This document shows, one piece after another, positions 18,085 through 27,351 of a DNA stretch of 64,000 bases (its first letter is position 1; each line of letters opens with the position of its first letter). The stretch is from positions 4,267,001-4,331,000 of the forward strand of contig NZ_CP133267.1 in NCBI RefSeq assembly GCF_030915465.1, in the 5' to 3' direction. The notes under the pieces were generated by a model, which saw nothing but the letters and a program-made list of their open reading frames with translations, ran no database searches and was not told the origin of the DNA. A program made the position numbers and the translations under genes. This DNA comes from Neobacillus sp. PS3-34 (lineage in GTDB: Bacteria; Bacillota; Bacilli; Bacillales; Cytobacillaceae).

Positions 18085-19485
18085 ATGAAACAAAGTCTTC
18101 TTGGTGCACTATGCTTATCTCTGGCAGCCAGTATCTGGGGCGGAACTTTTGTAGTTAGCAAATATGTATTAGATTACATTCCTTCATTTACATTAATATG
18201 GATTCGCTATTTAATTGCGTTTGCCGTTTTATTCTTTCTTTTAAAAATAAACCCTAAAGAAAGGAAAAAAAAACCTTCAAAAAGTGATTGGCTTTTGCTT
18301 GGATGGTTAGGGTTTATCGGATATTTTGTTTCAATCGCCATGCAGTTCATTGGCACAAAATTATCGGATGCTCATACCGGTGCTTTGATTACCTCGGCAA
18401 CACCTGCATTTATGGTTATATTTGCGAAAATGGTACTTAATGAGAAGCTAACACTAAAGAAAATCATTTCATTAGTGCTTGCTTCTATTGGTGTAATTAC
18501 CGTAATAGGCTGGGACCAAAAACTGGCTAACTATGTTTGGGGCTGTTTCATATTAATTGGAGCTGCTGTTACATGGGCTTTGTTATCCGTCTATGTGAAA
18601 ATCGCCGCAAGAAGACTATCCTCTTTAATGATAACAACCTACGCCATTTTCTTTGCATTCCTTTTCACTACTCCCGCAATGCTTTGGGAGCTAGGCTCAA
18701 GTACCGTCCATGCAAAGGGGTTGTACATCCTTTTGGGGGTTCTTTATTTGGGAGTCGTTTCAACAGCGGGGGCATTTTTTCTATGGAATAAAGGCCTCGA
18801 ATTAATGGACGCCGGTATTGGTTCGTTATTTTTCTTTTTTCAGCCTGTTGTTGGTACTTTTTTGGGCTGGCTGTTATTACATGAAAGACTAAATGCTTCT
18901 TTCTTTATCGGTGCTGCTTTTATTCTGGCTGCAGTATTAATTGTCACTGTTCAAAAGCAAAGAAAGATGTCCATACAACAAAAAAGAGGGATGAAGTTGA
19001 ACAATTTTAAAATAAGAGAAACGAAAGCATCTGATTTGGAATTTTTGTGGAATATGCTCTATGAAGCTATTTATATACCAGAAGGGGAGCCGAAGCCGTC
19101 AAGGGATGTGCTAAATCATCCGGATATATCATGTTGTCTGTCTGGCTGGGGAAGACAAGGAGATTTTGGATTAATTGCAGAAAATTCAGCGGGGCTAAAT
19201 ATTGGGGCAGTGTGGATTCGTTTATTTGAGGAAACAAACAAAACATACGGTTATATAGACGAACAGACTCCGATTTTAAGTATGGCTGTAAAACCCAATT
19301 ACAGAGGCAGGGGAGCAGGAACTCTTTTAATGACAGAAATATTGAAGGCTGCTAGGCAAGCCGGTTATGAAAAAGCGTCATTAAGTGTCGATCCAAATAA
19401 TCCAGCACTAAGACTTTATGAAAGGCATGGATTTAAAAAAACAGGAGAAAGCGGGACATCATGGAATATGGTGACGCTTCTATAA
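18085..19485 (+). CDS. DMT/EamA permease fused to a GNAT acetyltransferase
   Basis: 466 residues. Residues 1-295 are a ten-helix EamA (drug/metabolite transporter) permease: SIWGGTFVVSKYVLDYIPSF, the second EamA repeat at about 150-290, and VLNEKL / LLHERL boundary motifs. Residues about 308-466 are a GNAT domain with AVKPNYRGRGAGTLLMTE and DPNNPALRLYERHGF. Within the junction, AGAGGG lies 6 nt before an in-frame TTG (18997), so the GNAT may also be started separately. The junction has no GGCC-type site, so unlike other breaks here I have no direct reason to suspect an error. SD GGAGGT before the ATG. Confidence 0.8.
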   Translation: MKQSLLGALCLSLAASIWGGTFVVSKYVLDYIPSFTLIWIRYLIAFAVLFFLLKINPKERKKKPSKSDWLLLGWLGFIGYFVSIAMQFIGTKLSDAHTGALITSATPAFMVIFAKMVLNEKLTLKKIISLVLASIGVITVIGWDQKLANYVWGCFILIGAAVTWALLSVYVKIAARRLSSLMITTYAIFFAFLFTTPAMLWELGSSTVHAKGLYILLGVLYLGVVSTAGAFFLWNKGLELMDAGIGSLFFFFQPVVGTFLGWLLLHERLNASFFIGAAFILAAVLIVTVQKQRKMSIQQKRGMKLNNFKIRETKASDLEFLWNMLYEAIYIPEGEPKPSRDVLNHPDISCCLSGWGRQGDFGLIAENSAGLNIGAVWIRLFEETNKTYGYIDEQTPILSMAVKPNYRGRGAGTLLMTEILKAARQAGYEKASLSVDPNNPALRLYERHGFKKTGESGTSWNMVTLL

Positions 19486-19533
19486 TTAAATGTCGGAATA
19501 TTCATGTCTTCTTGACCGGTAAGACATTGCCCA

Positions 19534-19656
19534 ATGGATAAAGGAGATTTAGCTTTTAATGTCCGGGACGATATTAAATTAAAGATGCCGAGGGCAAACA
19601 CTTCCATTAAAGACCCCGACGGAAACATTATCATAATTTGCACGTGTGAAATATAA
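19534..19656 (+). pseudogene. C-terminal remnant of a glyoxalase/VOC protein
   Basis: A 40-codon frame reading MDKGDLAFNVRDD, then IKDPDGNIIIICTCEI, the characteristic C-terminal strand of VOC-fold proteins (IKDPDGN). The frame is closed upstream by a stop and the N-terminal half of the fold is absent. A decayed gene fragment. Confidence 0.5.
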
Positions 19657-19692
19657 AAAAGGAGGCATGATGATAATCACGCCTCCTTTTTG
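19655..19692. terminator. Terminator
   Basis: AAAGGAGGC / GCCTCCTTT hairpin with A-run and T-run on either side. A second small hairpin (GTCCTTCATA / TATGAAGGAC) lies at 19731-19755; the rest of 19693-19822 shows nothing further. Confidence 0.7.
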
Positions 19693-19822
19693 CTGCTTTT
19701 AAGCACAAACCGCCTCAGGTTAATAATGAAAGCGTCCTTCATAAGAGCTATGAAGGACAAAACTCCTCAATATCACGATGAAAATGTTCTTCATTAAACC
19801 TATGTAACGAATTAGCACTTAA

Positions 19823-21080
19823 CTATTTATCTTTAAAGGCTGGATTTGAGGAAGGGAATTTAAAAAGGAATCTCGTGCCTGTTCCCACAGCACTTTCAAC
19901 CTTTATGCTTCCATTCAAAGCTCGGACTATACTGTAAACCACCATCATGCCAAGGCCTGTTCCTTTTGACCCTTTAGTAGAATAATAGGGTTCCCCTAGG
20001 CGCTCAAGTTGTTCCTTTGTCATACCGATTCCTGTATCCTTTATATCTATTATGACAAAATATCTGGAGAATTCGGTGCCAATCGAAAGATATCCGCCGC
20101 CAGGCATAGATTCTATCGCATTTTTAATTACGTTTATGAAACATTGGCGAAATTTCTGCTGATCGCCCTGAATAAAACCGACTGCTGAAAAATTAGTAGA
20201 AATCTCGACTGAATTCTGATTTGCCATCGGCTGAAGAATTTTAATGGCTTGCTGTAGTTCTTTTTTAACATTCAATTCCTGTATTGCCCCTAAGGATGGT
20301 TTCGCAAAAGTTAAATAATCCTGAATAACCCTTTCCGCGGCTTTTAATTCTTCCTTAACTAAGGCGAGGTATTCCTTTTGTTTTTGCTTCGGGAGGAAAT
20401 CATCCTGCAGAAGTTGAACAAAACCTGTAGCAGCTGTAAGCGGATTTCGAATTTCATGGGAAATGGCAGCCCCCATTTGTTCGACTGCCTGGAGTTTTTC
20501 TGTTTTGATTAGCTGGTGTCTCATATGAATATTCCGTCTTACAAATTCGAATGAATAGGAAATAATGCCGATACCAAGCGGAGGAATGACCATATAAGCA
20601 AACAAGGCATCGAACCAGTAAATTGGTGATTTAATAAACCCCATTCCAAGCACCGTAATGGTACTTACTATCATGCCTAAACAAACTGAAAAGAAAATTC
20701 GACGGTTAGGACTATAGTTTGAAAAGATTGGGTATTGGCGCCATAAATAGAATGCCAACGGCACATATAAAAGCAGGGTCTCGATAAAACCAAAATCTAT
20801 TCCATAAAATCCCCGAATAATAACTGCAGCAATAGATAAAATGGCCAATCCCTAAATAAAGACCTCCGATTACCAGAGGTATTACCCTCACATCGTATCG
20901 TGCAGATGCGACAGGATGGTATGCGAATTCAATACAGGTCCAAACCAGGAAAATGGAAATAAGTATTGTAGAGGCTTTGGAAAATTCTGAACTCCTGCTT
21001 TTTTCATACCAAACAAAACAAAAAAACAGGAAAATAATTAATAACGAAAGATTAAAGAAAAAATGTTTGGTAATTTCCAT
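19823..21080 (-). pseudogene. Membrane sensor histidine kinase (5TM-type), copy 2, frame broken once
   Basis: About 420 residues once joined. The N-terminal frame from the ATG at 21080 (SD TTTGGAG) gives the first membrane helices and PLVIGGLYLG. The second frame (from about 20845) continues LSIAAVIIRG with more helices, then HisKA SHEIRNPLTAATGFVQLL, NVIKNAIESM, DTGIGMTKEQ and GTGLGMMVVYSIV. The break is at GGCC (20843-20846); GGGCCC would restore the frame. Paralogous to the kinase at 16732, 2 kb away on the other strand. Also an orphan without an adjacent response regulator. Confidence 0.8.
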
Positions 21081-21269
21081 TCTGCTCATCTCCAAATAGG
21101 ACTGATAGGAAAATTTTACATGTATTATCAGCAAACGACAACTTTTTTTTCATTTCCCGGAAGAAAAATACACAGAATTCAGAAATTAATACAGTATGAT
21201 AGTATTTTTTAGAAATTAGTAAGAATTGCGAAAAGATTGTATGCATCTTTTTGAAATAAATATGAGGAA

Positions 21270-21305
21270 AAGAAAAAGCAGCAATCATGATTGCTGCTTT
21301 TTCCA
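21270..21305. terminator. Bidirectional terminator-like hairpin
   Basis: AAAAAGCAGCAATCA / TGATTGCTGCTTTTT perfect palindrome with A and T tails. The following segment to 21340 contains nothing else. Confidence 0.65.
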
Positions 21306-21340
21306 AGTTTATGGAGTGCGAATTCTAATATAAAAAAAAC

Positions 21341-22369
21341 CTATTTCTCATTTTCATCCTTCATAATTTCTGAAACAATTTGATAAGAGTTTAATCGCTC
21401 ATTATGATCAAAAATTTGAGCATTTATAATCATTTCATCTGCCTGTGTTTCAGTGAGAAAAGCCTGAAGTTTTCCCTTTACTGTTTCCTTGCTACCGACA
21501 ATGGACGAACTAAGACGCTGCTCTAATAATGCTCGTTCATATTCGCTTGAAATATCGTTTATATTGTCTACAGGCGCCATGATTGGCCTGGATTATTTCT
21601 GATAAGGTTAAGGAACTGCTGTTGCATGGAGGTTGAAAGGAATTTTGCTTTTTCATCTGTATCGGCGGCAATCACATTAACTCCAACCATAGAATAAGGC
21701 TCACTAAGAACTTCTGACGGACGGAAGCTCCGGCGATATAAATCCAATGCCGGTATTGTATTTTCAGGTGAAAAATGGCTGGCAAAGGAAAAGGGCAGAC
21801 CGAGCTGGCCAGCAAGCTGAGCACTATAGCCACTCGAACCGAGAAGCCAAATTGGTAAATTTAATCCTTCTCCAGGAATGGCTCTTACAAATTTTTTTAT
21901 AGATGGGTCGAAGTAGCTGCGTAGTTCCTCCAATTGTTCAGGAAAGTAATGGCCATCACTTCTTCTGTCTCTTCTTAATGCCTGTGCTGTTACCTGGTCA
22001 GTTCCGGGAGCACGGCAAGGCCAGGTCAATCCTTCCAGGAAATAATGATTCTAGTGTGCCAAATTGTTCTGCAATCACTAGTGGTGCATGGTTGGGCAGC
22101 ATGATCCCACCGGAACCGACACGGATGGTTGAAGTACCGGCTGCCACATGGCCAATGACAACGGAGGTAGCAGAGCTTGCGATCCCCGGCATATTATGGT
22201 GCTCAGCCAACCAGTAACGGTTAAAACCCCATTTTTCGGCGTGTTGTGCAAGGTCAAGTGTATTGCGGAGGGAGTCAGCTGCTGTTCCTCCTTGTATAAT
22301 TGGGGAAAGATCAAGCACTGAATATGCCATATTCCTTAATAACTTTCCGTTCGTATTTATTTCTGACAT
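21341..22369 (-). pseudogene. LLM-class flavin-dependent oxidoreductase, frame broken twice or more
   Basis: Three consecutive frames rebuild one bacterial-luciferase-like monooxygenase of about 345 residues. N-terminal [19 protein letters not shown] and [18 protein letters not shown], middle [16 protein letters not shown] and LGSSGYSAQLAGQLGLP, C-terminal SSSIVGSKETVKGKLQ. Breaks are at 22012-22022 (two sites; the family reads GLGRAPGTD where bases are missing from GGGCC and GGCC) and at GGCC 21585-21588 (restores NPGPIMAPV). It would use reduced FMN and oxygen; substrate unknown. Very probably intact in the organism. Confidence 0.8.
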
Positions 22370-22619
22370 TGTTTCATCTTCTTTCTAAAAGTCTAAAATC
22401 ATCTTTTATATTAACAATTATTTTTAGTCTCTCAAAACAAAAAGGATTGATGTGAAAGGAAAAATCTTTCAAAAATTCTATGACTGGCTTGAGCCTTGCA
22501 GCGGTTCACGAAACAAAGCCTTTACATTTATTCCTCTTACAGGTCAATGGTTTGCAGGAGTAAAAATAAACCTTTATCATGAATATAAGATTTCGCTGTT
22601 TTTTAAAGGAGGTTATAAA

Positions 22620-23209
22620 ATGAGTAAAGTATTGCCCCCGGCCAGTTTGAAACGGAAAAGTGGCCTATACTGCATAAAGGGGATGTCTATTCCTTCAACA
22701 GAACATTTTGGGATTTTCGTCTATTTGGTGAGGTGAAGGAAGAGGTTAGGCTTTCTTTTAAGGAATTCATGGACCTTCCAAAAACCATTACCACGATTGA
22801 TATGCATTGTGTTACTACCTGGTCAAAGTTCGGTACAACGTTTGAAGGTATCAGGATAAGTGAACTTTTAAAGCTGGTTGAACTTAATGAAGATGTAAAG
22901 TACGTCAAAATTTATGGTTATTATAATGGTGACCGTTTTGGCTATTCAGCCAATTTACCTCTTGAACCTTTAATGGGTGACGATGCGTTGTTTGTTTATC
23001 GCTGGAAGGACCATCACCATGACTGGCAGAATCTTGATCCGAAGCACGGCTATCCGCTCAGATTTATCCCGCCAGAAACTTTTTACTTATGGAAAGGGAC
23101 CAAGTGGGTGTCAGGAATCCGTTTTATGAAGGAAGACGAGGAAGGCTTTTGGGAGGAACTTGGCTACTCAATGACGGCAAATCCTTTTAAGGAAGAGCGC
23201 TTCCGATAA
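22620..23209 (+). pseudogene. Molybdopterin-dependent oxidoreductase (sulfite oxidase fold), frame broken near the start
   Basis: About 196 residues. ATG at 22620 with AAAGGAGG 7 nt upstream gives MSKVLPP, then the frame shifts at GGCC (22640-22643). With one G added it reads LPPGQFETEKWPILHKGDVY, the usual start of the YuiH-like family. The body has DMHCVTTWSKFGTTFEG (the Mo-ligating Cys), HGYPLRFIPPETFYLWKGTKWV and GIRFM. These small proteins keep only the Mo-cofactor domain. No membrane partner is adjacent. Confidence 0.8.
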
Positions 23210-23243
23210 AGGATGCTCATTCAAGAAGCAAAGGAAGCGGCAG

Positions 23244-23696
23244 ATGAATATTGTTCAATTAGCTAAAATAGACAATTTAAAAGAACTGAAAACCATTGAC
23301 AAACTTGTCTTAGGCAATACAAGCAGAGAATTCTATATACAAAAGGCAATTGAAAAATCCCGTTGTTTTGTTGCCTCTTCGGCTGGAGTGACCGCTGGTT
23401 TTTTAACCTTCGACACAAATTTTTTCGACCATTGCTTCATCTCACTTGTCATTGTCCATCCATTAGAACGGAGAAAAGGCTTGGCAAGCTCGTTGATTAA
23501 ACATTTTGAAAAAGTGGCCCCAACAGAAAAGATTTTTTAATCTACTAATTTATCCAACCTAAAAATGCAGCAAGTATTTAAATCCTTAGGTTATGTTAAA
23601 AGCGGGATTATCAATAATCTCGATGAAAATGATCCAGAAATCATATATTTCAAAAAAAACCAAATTAGCCAAAACAATAGACACAGTTTTTTATAA
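23244..23696 (+). pseudogene. GNAT acetyltransferase with an in-frame stop
   Basis: The frame from 23244 carries a GNAT domain (ISLVIVHPLERRKGLASSLI, about 70-90) and ends at TAA 23538-23540 after EKIF. The same frame resumes without a shift as STNLSNLKMQQVFKSLGYVK ... DENDPEIIYFKK to a TAA at 23694-23696, which is the expected motif B and C-terminus. A single T-to-A change in a Leu TTA codon would explain the stop. Unlike most breaks here it is not a frameshift. Confidence 0.7.
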
Positions 23697-23777
23697 AAAG
23701 CTGTGTTTTTAGTATGCAAAATTTTTCTGAAAAAGCTCTTGTAGATGTATCGAAAGAGACTTATGATATAGGAGGAA

Positions 23778-24637
23778 TTGAAGGAGAGAGAAGGGTCAGA
23801 AGTGTGGATTGCGGCAGCATTTGTAACGACGCTTAGTTTTGGAGCAAACAATACGCTATTTAAATGGAGTACAGGTATCGGGCTATCAAAGGTACATATT
23901 CAGTTTGTTTTTTATTTTGTAGCTTTCATGCTGACGCTGGGCTATGGAATGGCAGATCATTCATTGCATCTTAATCTGTTAACTATTTTAATCGGGGCTT
24001 TAATTGGGATTCTGAATGCAAATGGCAATATTCAAATGTCCAGTGCTTTCGAAAAGGGCCAGCCAGTTTAACATCCCCTTTGATAGGTGCTAACGCTATT
24101 TTTCCTATTCTTGGTGCAGCGTTCATTTTTCATGAGCATATTTCAGCCATGCATTGGTCAGGAATTATTGTTATTCTAGGATCGGCGTTAATGATTCAAT
24201 ATTCACCGAAAACAAAAGGAAATACAGAGTATGGTCCGTGGCTTATCCGTGTCTTATTCGCGATATTGTCATTTGGTACTTTAGGAATTTTGATGAAGAC
24301 ATCCTCCTACCTGCATATCAGTTCATTGAATATTCTCATTTGTATGTATGGCGGAGGAAGCATTTACCTGGCAATTAGAAGCATCCGGTCGAAGGAGAAA
24401 TGGAATCGTCGCGAAGCCAAAATGGGAATAGTGTCAGGGCTTGTCAGTATCATCGGGTATAGCAGTTATTTTTATGCACTGCAGGATGGAACAGCGAGCA
24501 TCGTTTTTCCGATTGTTAGTTTGAATTGCCTTGTAGTCGTGCTTGCAGGTTTGTGGCTTTTCAAAGAAAAGTTAAAGGTATATCAGTTAGTAGGAATTTT
24601 TTCGGCTTTGCTTGGGATTATTTTTACAAAAATATAA
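23778..24637 (+). pseudogene. EamA/DMT family transporter, frame broken once
   Basis: About 287 residues with ten predicted helices in two EamA repeats. The first frame ends ...SSAFEKGQPV at 24071; the second continues MIGANAIFPILGAAFIFHEH to 24637. The join is at GGGCC (24056-24060); one added C gives EKGPASLTSPLIGANAIFP, the standard DMT sequence. Start TTG at 23778 after GGAGGA (short spacing); a GTG a few codons later is an alternative. Exports an unknown small metabolite. Confidence 0.8.
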
Positions 24638-24740
24638 AAGTACATACTAAAAAACAGCCGGTTGAATCTCTGGCTGTTTTGGTCATGGAGAAATATCCCT
24701 TAAAAGGGTTTGCCATCTATTAGTTTATTTCGTGGTAGAG

Positions 24741-24914
24741 CTATTCGCCCCGGAGCTCTTCTTCAAAATAAAAAGTTGCTGGATGCTCTTTAACGATATA
24801 AGAAAATCTTTTCATGTTTTTAACATACTGTGATTTAACAATAGTCACCGTTTCACCAGTTAGCTTAATATTTACGGTCTCTCCGTTTTTAAATTGATTA
24901 TTTGAATATTTCAA
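24741..24914 (-). CDS. Small conserved-looking protein, unknown function
   Basis: 57 residues: TTG at 24914 with GGGAG 7 nt upstream, stop at 24741-24743. Basic and beta-rich (NGETVNIKLTGETVTIVKSQ), ending HPATFYFEEELRGE. The clean SD, the codon pattern and a position without an overlapping gene support it as real. No domain recognised. Confidence 0.6.
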   Translation of the reverse strand: MKYSNNQFKNGETVNIKLTGETVTIVKSQYVKNMKRFSYIVKEHPATFYFEEELRGE

Positions 24915-25275
24915 ATGGACACTCCCTTTTTTGATCCCATTTTTTAATTATAGCATAAAATGTACTTTTCTAAATGGCTGTGAGTATATTATTCCTTATG
25001 AACCCACACCAAGATACAGGCATAATTTAGAAGCACTTTCACCTGCTTTTTTGGCGTTTATAGTGTATTTTTTAGGAAAAAAGTATTAAAAAAGTAAAAA
25101 TTCTATTTTATCGTGACTGCATTCTTGCGTATTTTATCAGTATCTGTTATCTTTAAATAGAATTATTTTTGTTCAGGTATGTAAGGGAAGAACAATATAG
25201 CTTTTTCGCCTGGATATCTTTAAGAGCAAGAATAGTAATACAATGTGTGGATTTGCACACTAGGAGGCAACAATA
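24915..25275 (+). promoter_or_regulatory. Long leader / promoter region of the cold-shock gene
   Basis: A 360-nt AT-rich stretch without a gene. Bacillus csp genes have long structured leaders. Here a GTGTG-gatttg-CACAC hairpin lies directly before the AGGAGG SD (25262-25267) and could gate translation with temperature. No confident -35/-10 pair was assigned. Confidence 0.35.
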
Positions 25276-25476
25276 ATGGAAAATGGTAAAGTAAAATGGT
25301 TTAACGCAGAAAAAGGTTTCGGATTCATCGAGCGCGAAGGTGGAGAAGACGTATTCGTACACTTCTCAGCTATCCAAGGCGAAGGCTTCAAGACTCTTGA
25401 AGAAGGCCAAGAAGTATCTTTCGACGTTGAGCAAGGAGCTCGTGGACCACAAGCTGCTAACGTTCGCAAAGCTTAA
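25276..25476 (+). CDS. cspC: Cold-shock protein, CspC-like
   Basis: 66 residues, one CSD domain. RNP1 KGFGFIER and RNP2 VFVHFSAI are intact. The [14 protein letters not shown] and FDVEQGARG segments are nearest to CspC of B. subtilis among CspB/C/D as I remember them. It binds single-stranded RNA/DNA and relieves secondary structure at low temperature. AGGAGG SD 9 nt before the ATG. Followed directly by a terminator. Confidence 0.9.
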   Translation: MENGKVKWFNAEKGFGFIEREGGEDVFVHFSAIQGEGFKTLEEGQEVSFDVEQGARGPQAANVRKA

Positions 25477-25493
25477 TATTTCCTAAACCAATC

Positions 25494-25527
25494 CAAACAG
25501 GCCTCTTTTGAGGGTCTGTTTTTTTAT
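25494..25527 (+). terminator. Terminator of cspC
   Basis: AAACAG-GCCTC / GAGGG-TCTGTTT stem followed by seven T. A further hairpin, CCGCTCG-aacat-CGAGCGG, lies at 25592-25610. Confidence 0.7.
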
Positions 25528-25763
25528 TGCCGTTTATTATATTTGTAACAAAGTTAATGAAAAGAGCTTTAAAAAAGTGCATTAAAAAACCCGCTCGAAC
25601 ATCGAGCGGAGTTATATATTACAGTAAAGCAAATGGTAATTACTATTATATCATACATTTTTCAATAGACTAGAAAAAACTACAAAATTATTTAGATTTT
25701 GTCGATAAATACATTTTAAACAAATATTTTGTCGAACGCTAATAAGGTTAAGTTTTGCGTTTG

Positions 25764-25811
25764 TTGACAAAAGAATGGTAAGAAGTTATTATTATCTCGA
25801 ATTCGAGATAA
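25764..25811 (+). promoter_or_regulatory. Sigma-A promoter with MhqR-type operator
   Basis: TTGACA (25764-25769), exactly 17 nt, TATTAT (25787-25792), followed at once by the perfect palindrome TATCTCGAATTCGAGATA (25793-25810). The palindrome matches the operator described for MhqR, the MarR-family repressor of quinone-responsive genes in B. subtilis. Placement over the transcription start fits repression. No mhqR gene is in the window. Confidence 0.8.
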
Positions 25812-25851
25812 ATATTTATTGGGCAATTAAAATATAGAGGGAGGAATAAAT

Positions 25852-26823
25852 ATGATCTTGACAGGATTACATCATGTTTCGATATTAACTGGTAAAGCAG
25901 AAAAAAATTATGAATTTTACACAAAAATATTAGGAATGCGCCTGATTAAAAAGGGAGTTAATCAAGACGATACAACCAGCTATCATCTATTTTACGGAGA
26001 TGCTAAAGGAAGCCCTGGAACGGAATTAACTTTCTTTGATTTTCCCGGGTTGGGGCACACCTATCCGGGAGTTTCCAGCATCTCATCTACTTTCTTGAGG
26101 GTTAAGAGCACTGAAACACTCTTATTTTGGAAAAATCGATTTGAACAATTAGGAGTTAAGCATGAAGAAATTAAAACCAGAGCCAACCGCGACACCTTGG
26201 CTTTTGATGATTTTGAAGGGACCAAATTGATTCTCTCCGCAGATAATGGTGAAGTAGGTGTAGAGCCTGGCCAGCCATGGAATCAAACCCAAATACCAGC
26301 AGAACACGCTATCCTTGGGTTAGGAGCAGTTATCCTGACTGTGGCAGTTTCTGAACCCACTGCCCACGTTTTGACAGAAGTATTAGGATTCAGGTTTGTT
26401 GGTAGTTATCCTTCACTTGTCGGAAACTTCCCTGATATAGAGGTTTATGCTACAGGAGAAGGTGGGGCAGGGGCAGAGGTCCATATTGAAAAAAGACCAG
26501 ATCTTCCCCGTGAACGCTTGGGGCGGGGAGGAGTTCATCACGTTGCGTTTAGAGTTCCCAATAAAGATGAGTTTACCTATTGGGTGAAGAGGATACAACA
26601 AAGCGGATTCATTAATTCTGGTAAGGTTGACCGATTCTACTTCAGTGCACTTTATTTCAGAGAACCAAATGGCATTCTATTTGAACTTTCAACCGATACT
26701 CCAGGCTTTGATGTAGATGAAAGCGTCGAGAATTTAGGAGAGAAGCTCTCTCTCCCTCCATTTATGGAGCATAAAAGAAATGAAATAGAAGCAAAATTGC
26801 GCCCATTGGAACTGAAAAAATAA
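25852..26823 (+). CDS. mhqO: Ring-cleaving dioxygenase of the MhqO/MhqA type
   Basis: 323 residues with two VOC (glyoxalase/bleomycin) modules: MILTGLHHVSILTGKAEKN at the start (metal His about 7) and GGVHHVAFRVPNKDEF (about 225-240), with ALYFREPNGILFELSTD giving the Glu ligand. The family degrades hydroquinone-type compounds. The MhqR-type operator 40 nt upstream agrees with this function. Monocistronic with SD GAGGGAGGA. MhqO versus MhqA is not decided by sequence memory. Confidence 0.85.
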   Translation: MILTGLHHVSILTGKAEKNYEFYTKILGMRLIKKGVNQDDTTSYHLFYGDAKGSPGTELTFFDFPGLGHTYPGVSSISSTFLRVKSTETLLFWKNRFEQLGVKHEEIKTRANRDTLAFDDFEGTKLILSADNGEVGVEPGQPWNQTQIPAEHAILGLGAVILTVAVSEPTAHVLTEVLGFRFVGSYPSLVGNFPDIEVYATGEGGAGAEVHIEKRPDLPRERLGRGGVHHVAFRVPNKDEFTYWVKRIQQSGFINSGKVDRFYFSALYFREPNGILFELSTDTPGFDVDESVENLGEKLSLPPFMEHKRNEIEAKLRPLELKK

Positions 26824-26829
26824 TGATAT

Positions 26830-26868
26830 TATGGCCCGTACTGCTAATGCAGAGCGGGCTTTTTTAAA
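26830..26868 (+). terminator. Terminator of mhqO
   Basis: GCCCG ... CGGGC stem followed by TTTTTT. Confidence 0.7.
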
Positions 26869-26961
26869 TTCTACTATCTCGTTAAGGGAAATTTAAGGAA
26901 TGCCGAAGATAATGACTCTATCAACAAGCAAACCAAATTTTTAGTGAAGGAGTTTTTATAT

Positions 26962-27351
26962 ATGGAAAAAAGGAAAATGATTTCTTGGGGTGTTAGCTTT
27001 GCGAGTGTTTCATTAGTGGCAGGAATGACCACCTTTTTAGGGTTATCAGATGGCGGGGGACAGACGAGACAAGCCCAAAACCAGCAGCAGGAAGCAAATA
27101 CCGCTGAGACGCCTTCTCAAGGTCAAGGGAGCTTTTTTGGCCATAGAGGTCATCGTGACCGCAACAATCAATCCTCCCAGTTTGATGGGGAAAGCAGCGA
27201 TTCACAGTTTTCTTCAAGTGGTTCCGATGACGGCAACCAATTTGGAAATGGCGATTTACAGTTTCCGTCAGATAATAGTCAGCAATTTGATCAGGGAAAC
27301 GGTCAGGATAACGAACAATTTGATACAAAAACAGGGGGAACGAATTTTTGA
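26962..27351 (+). CDS. Exported Gln/Ser/Gly-rich low-complexity protein
   Basis: 129 residues from ATG 26962 (SD GAAGGAG). N-terminal signal or anchor helix (residues about 7-28), then a disordered Q/S/G/D/N-rich tail with repeats of the FGNG / QFDQGNGQDNEQF kind and an HRGHRDRN patch. No domain. Its stop overlaps the ApbE start, and the ferric-reductase-like gene follows, so it is the first gene of a putative flavin/heme redox operon at the cell surface. Confidence 0.65.
   Translation: MEKRKMISWGVSFASVSLVAGMTTFLGLSDGGGQTRQAQNQQQEANTAETPSQGQGSFFGHRGHRDRNNQSSQFDGESSDSQFSSSGSDDGNQFGNGDLQFPSDNSQQFDQGNGQDNEQFDTKTGGTNF

Noticed and set aside
18017..18088. Two tiny frames (MKYTHSSCWR and a 23-codon frame) before the DMT-GNAT gene
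   Set aside because: They overlap the next gene's SD or start and could be leader peptides, but their length is within chance and nothing supports translation.
22452..22736. 94-codon frame starting GTG upstream of the molybdopterin oxidoreductase
   Set aside because: Its second half is only the out-of-frame start of that gene; the real start at 22620 has an ideal SD. The first part has no recognisable sequence.
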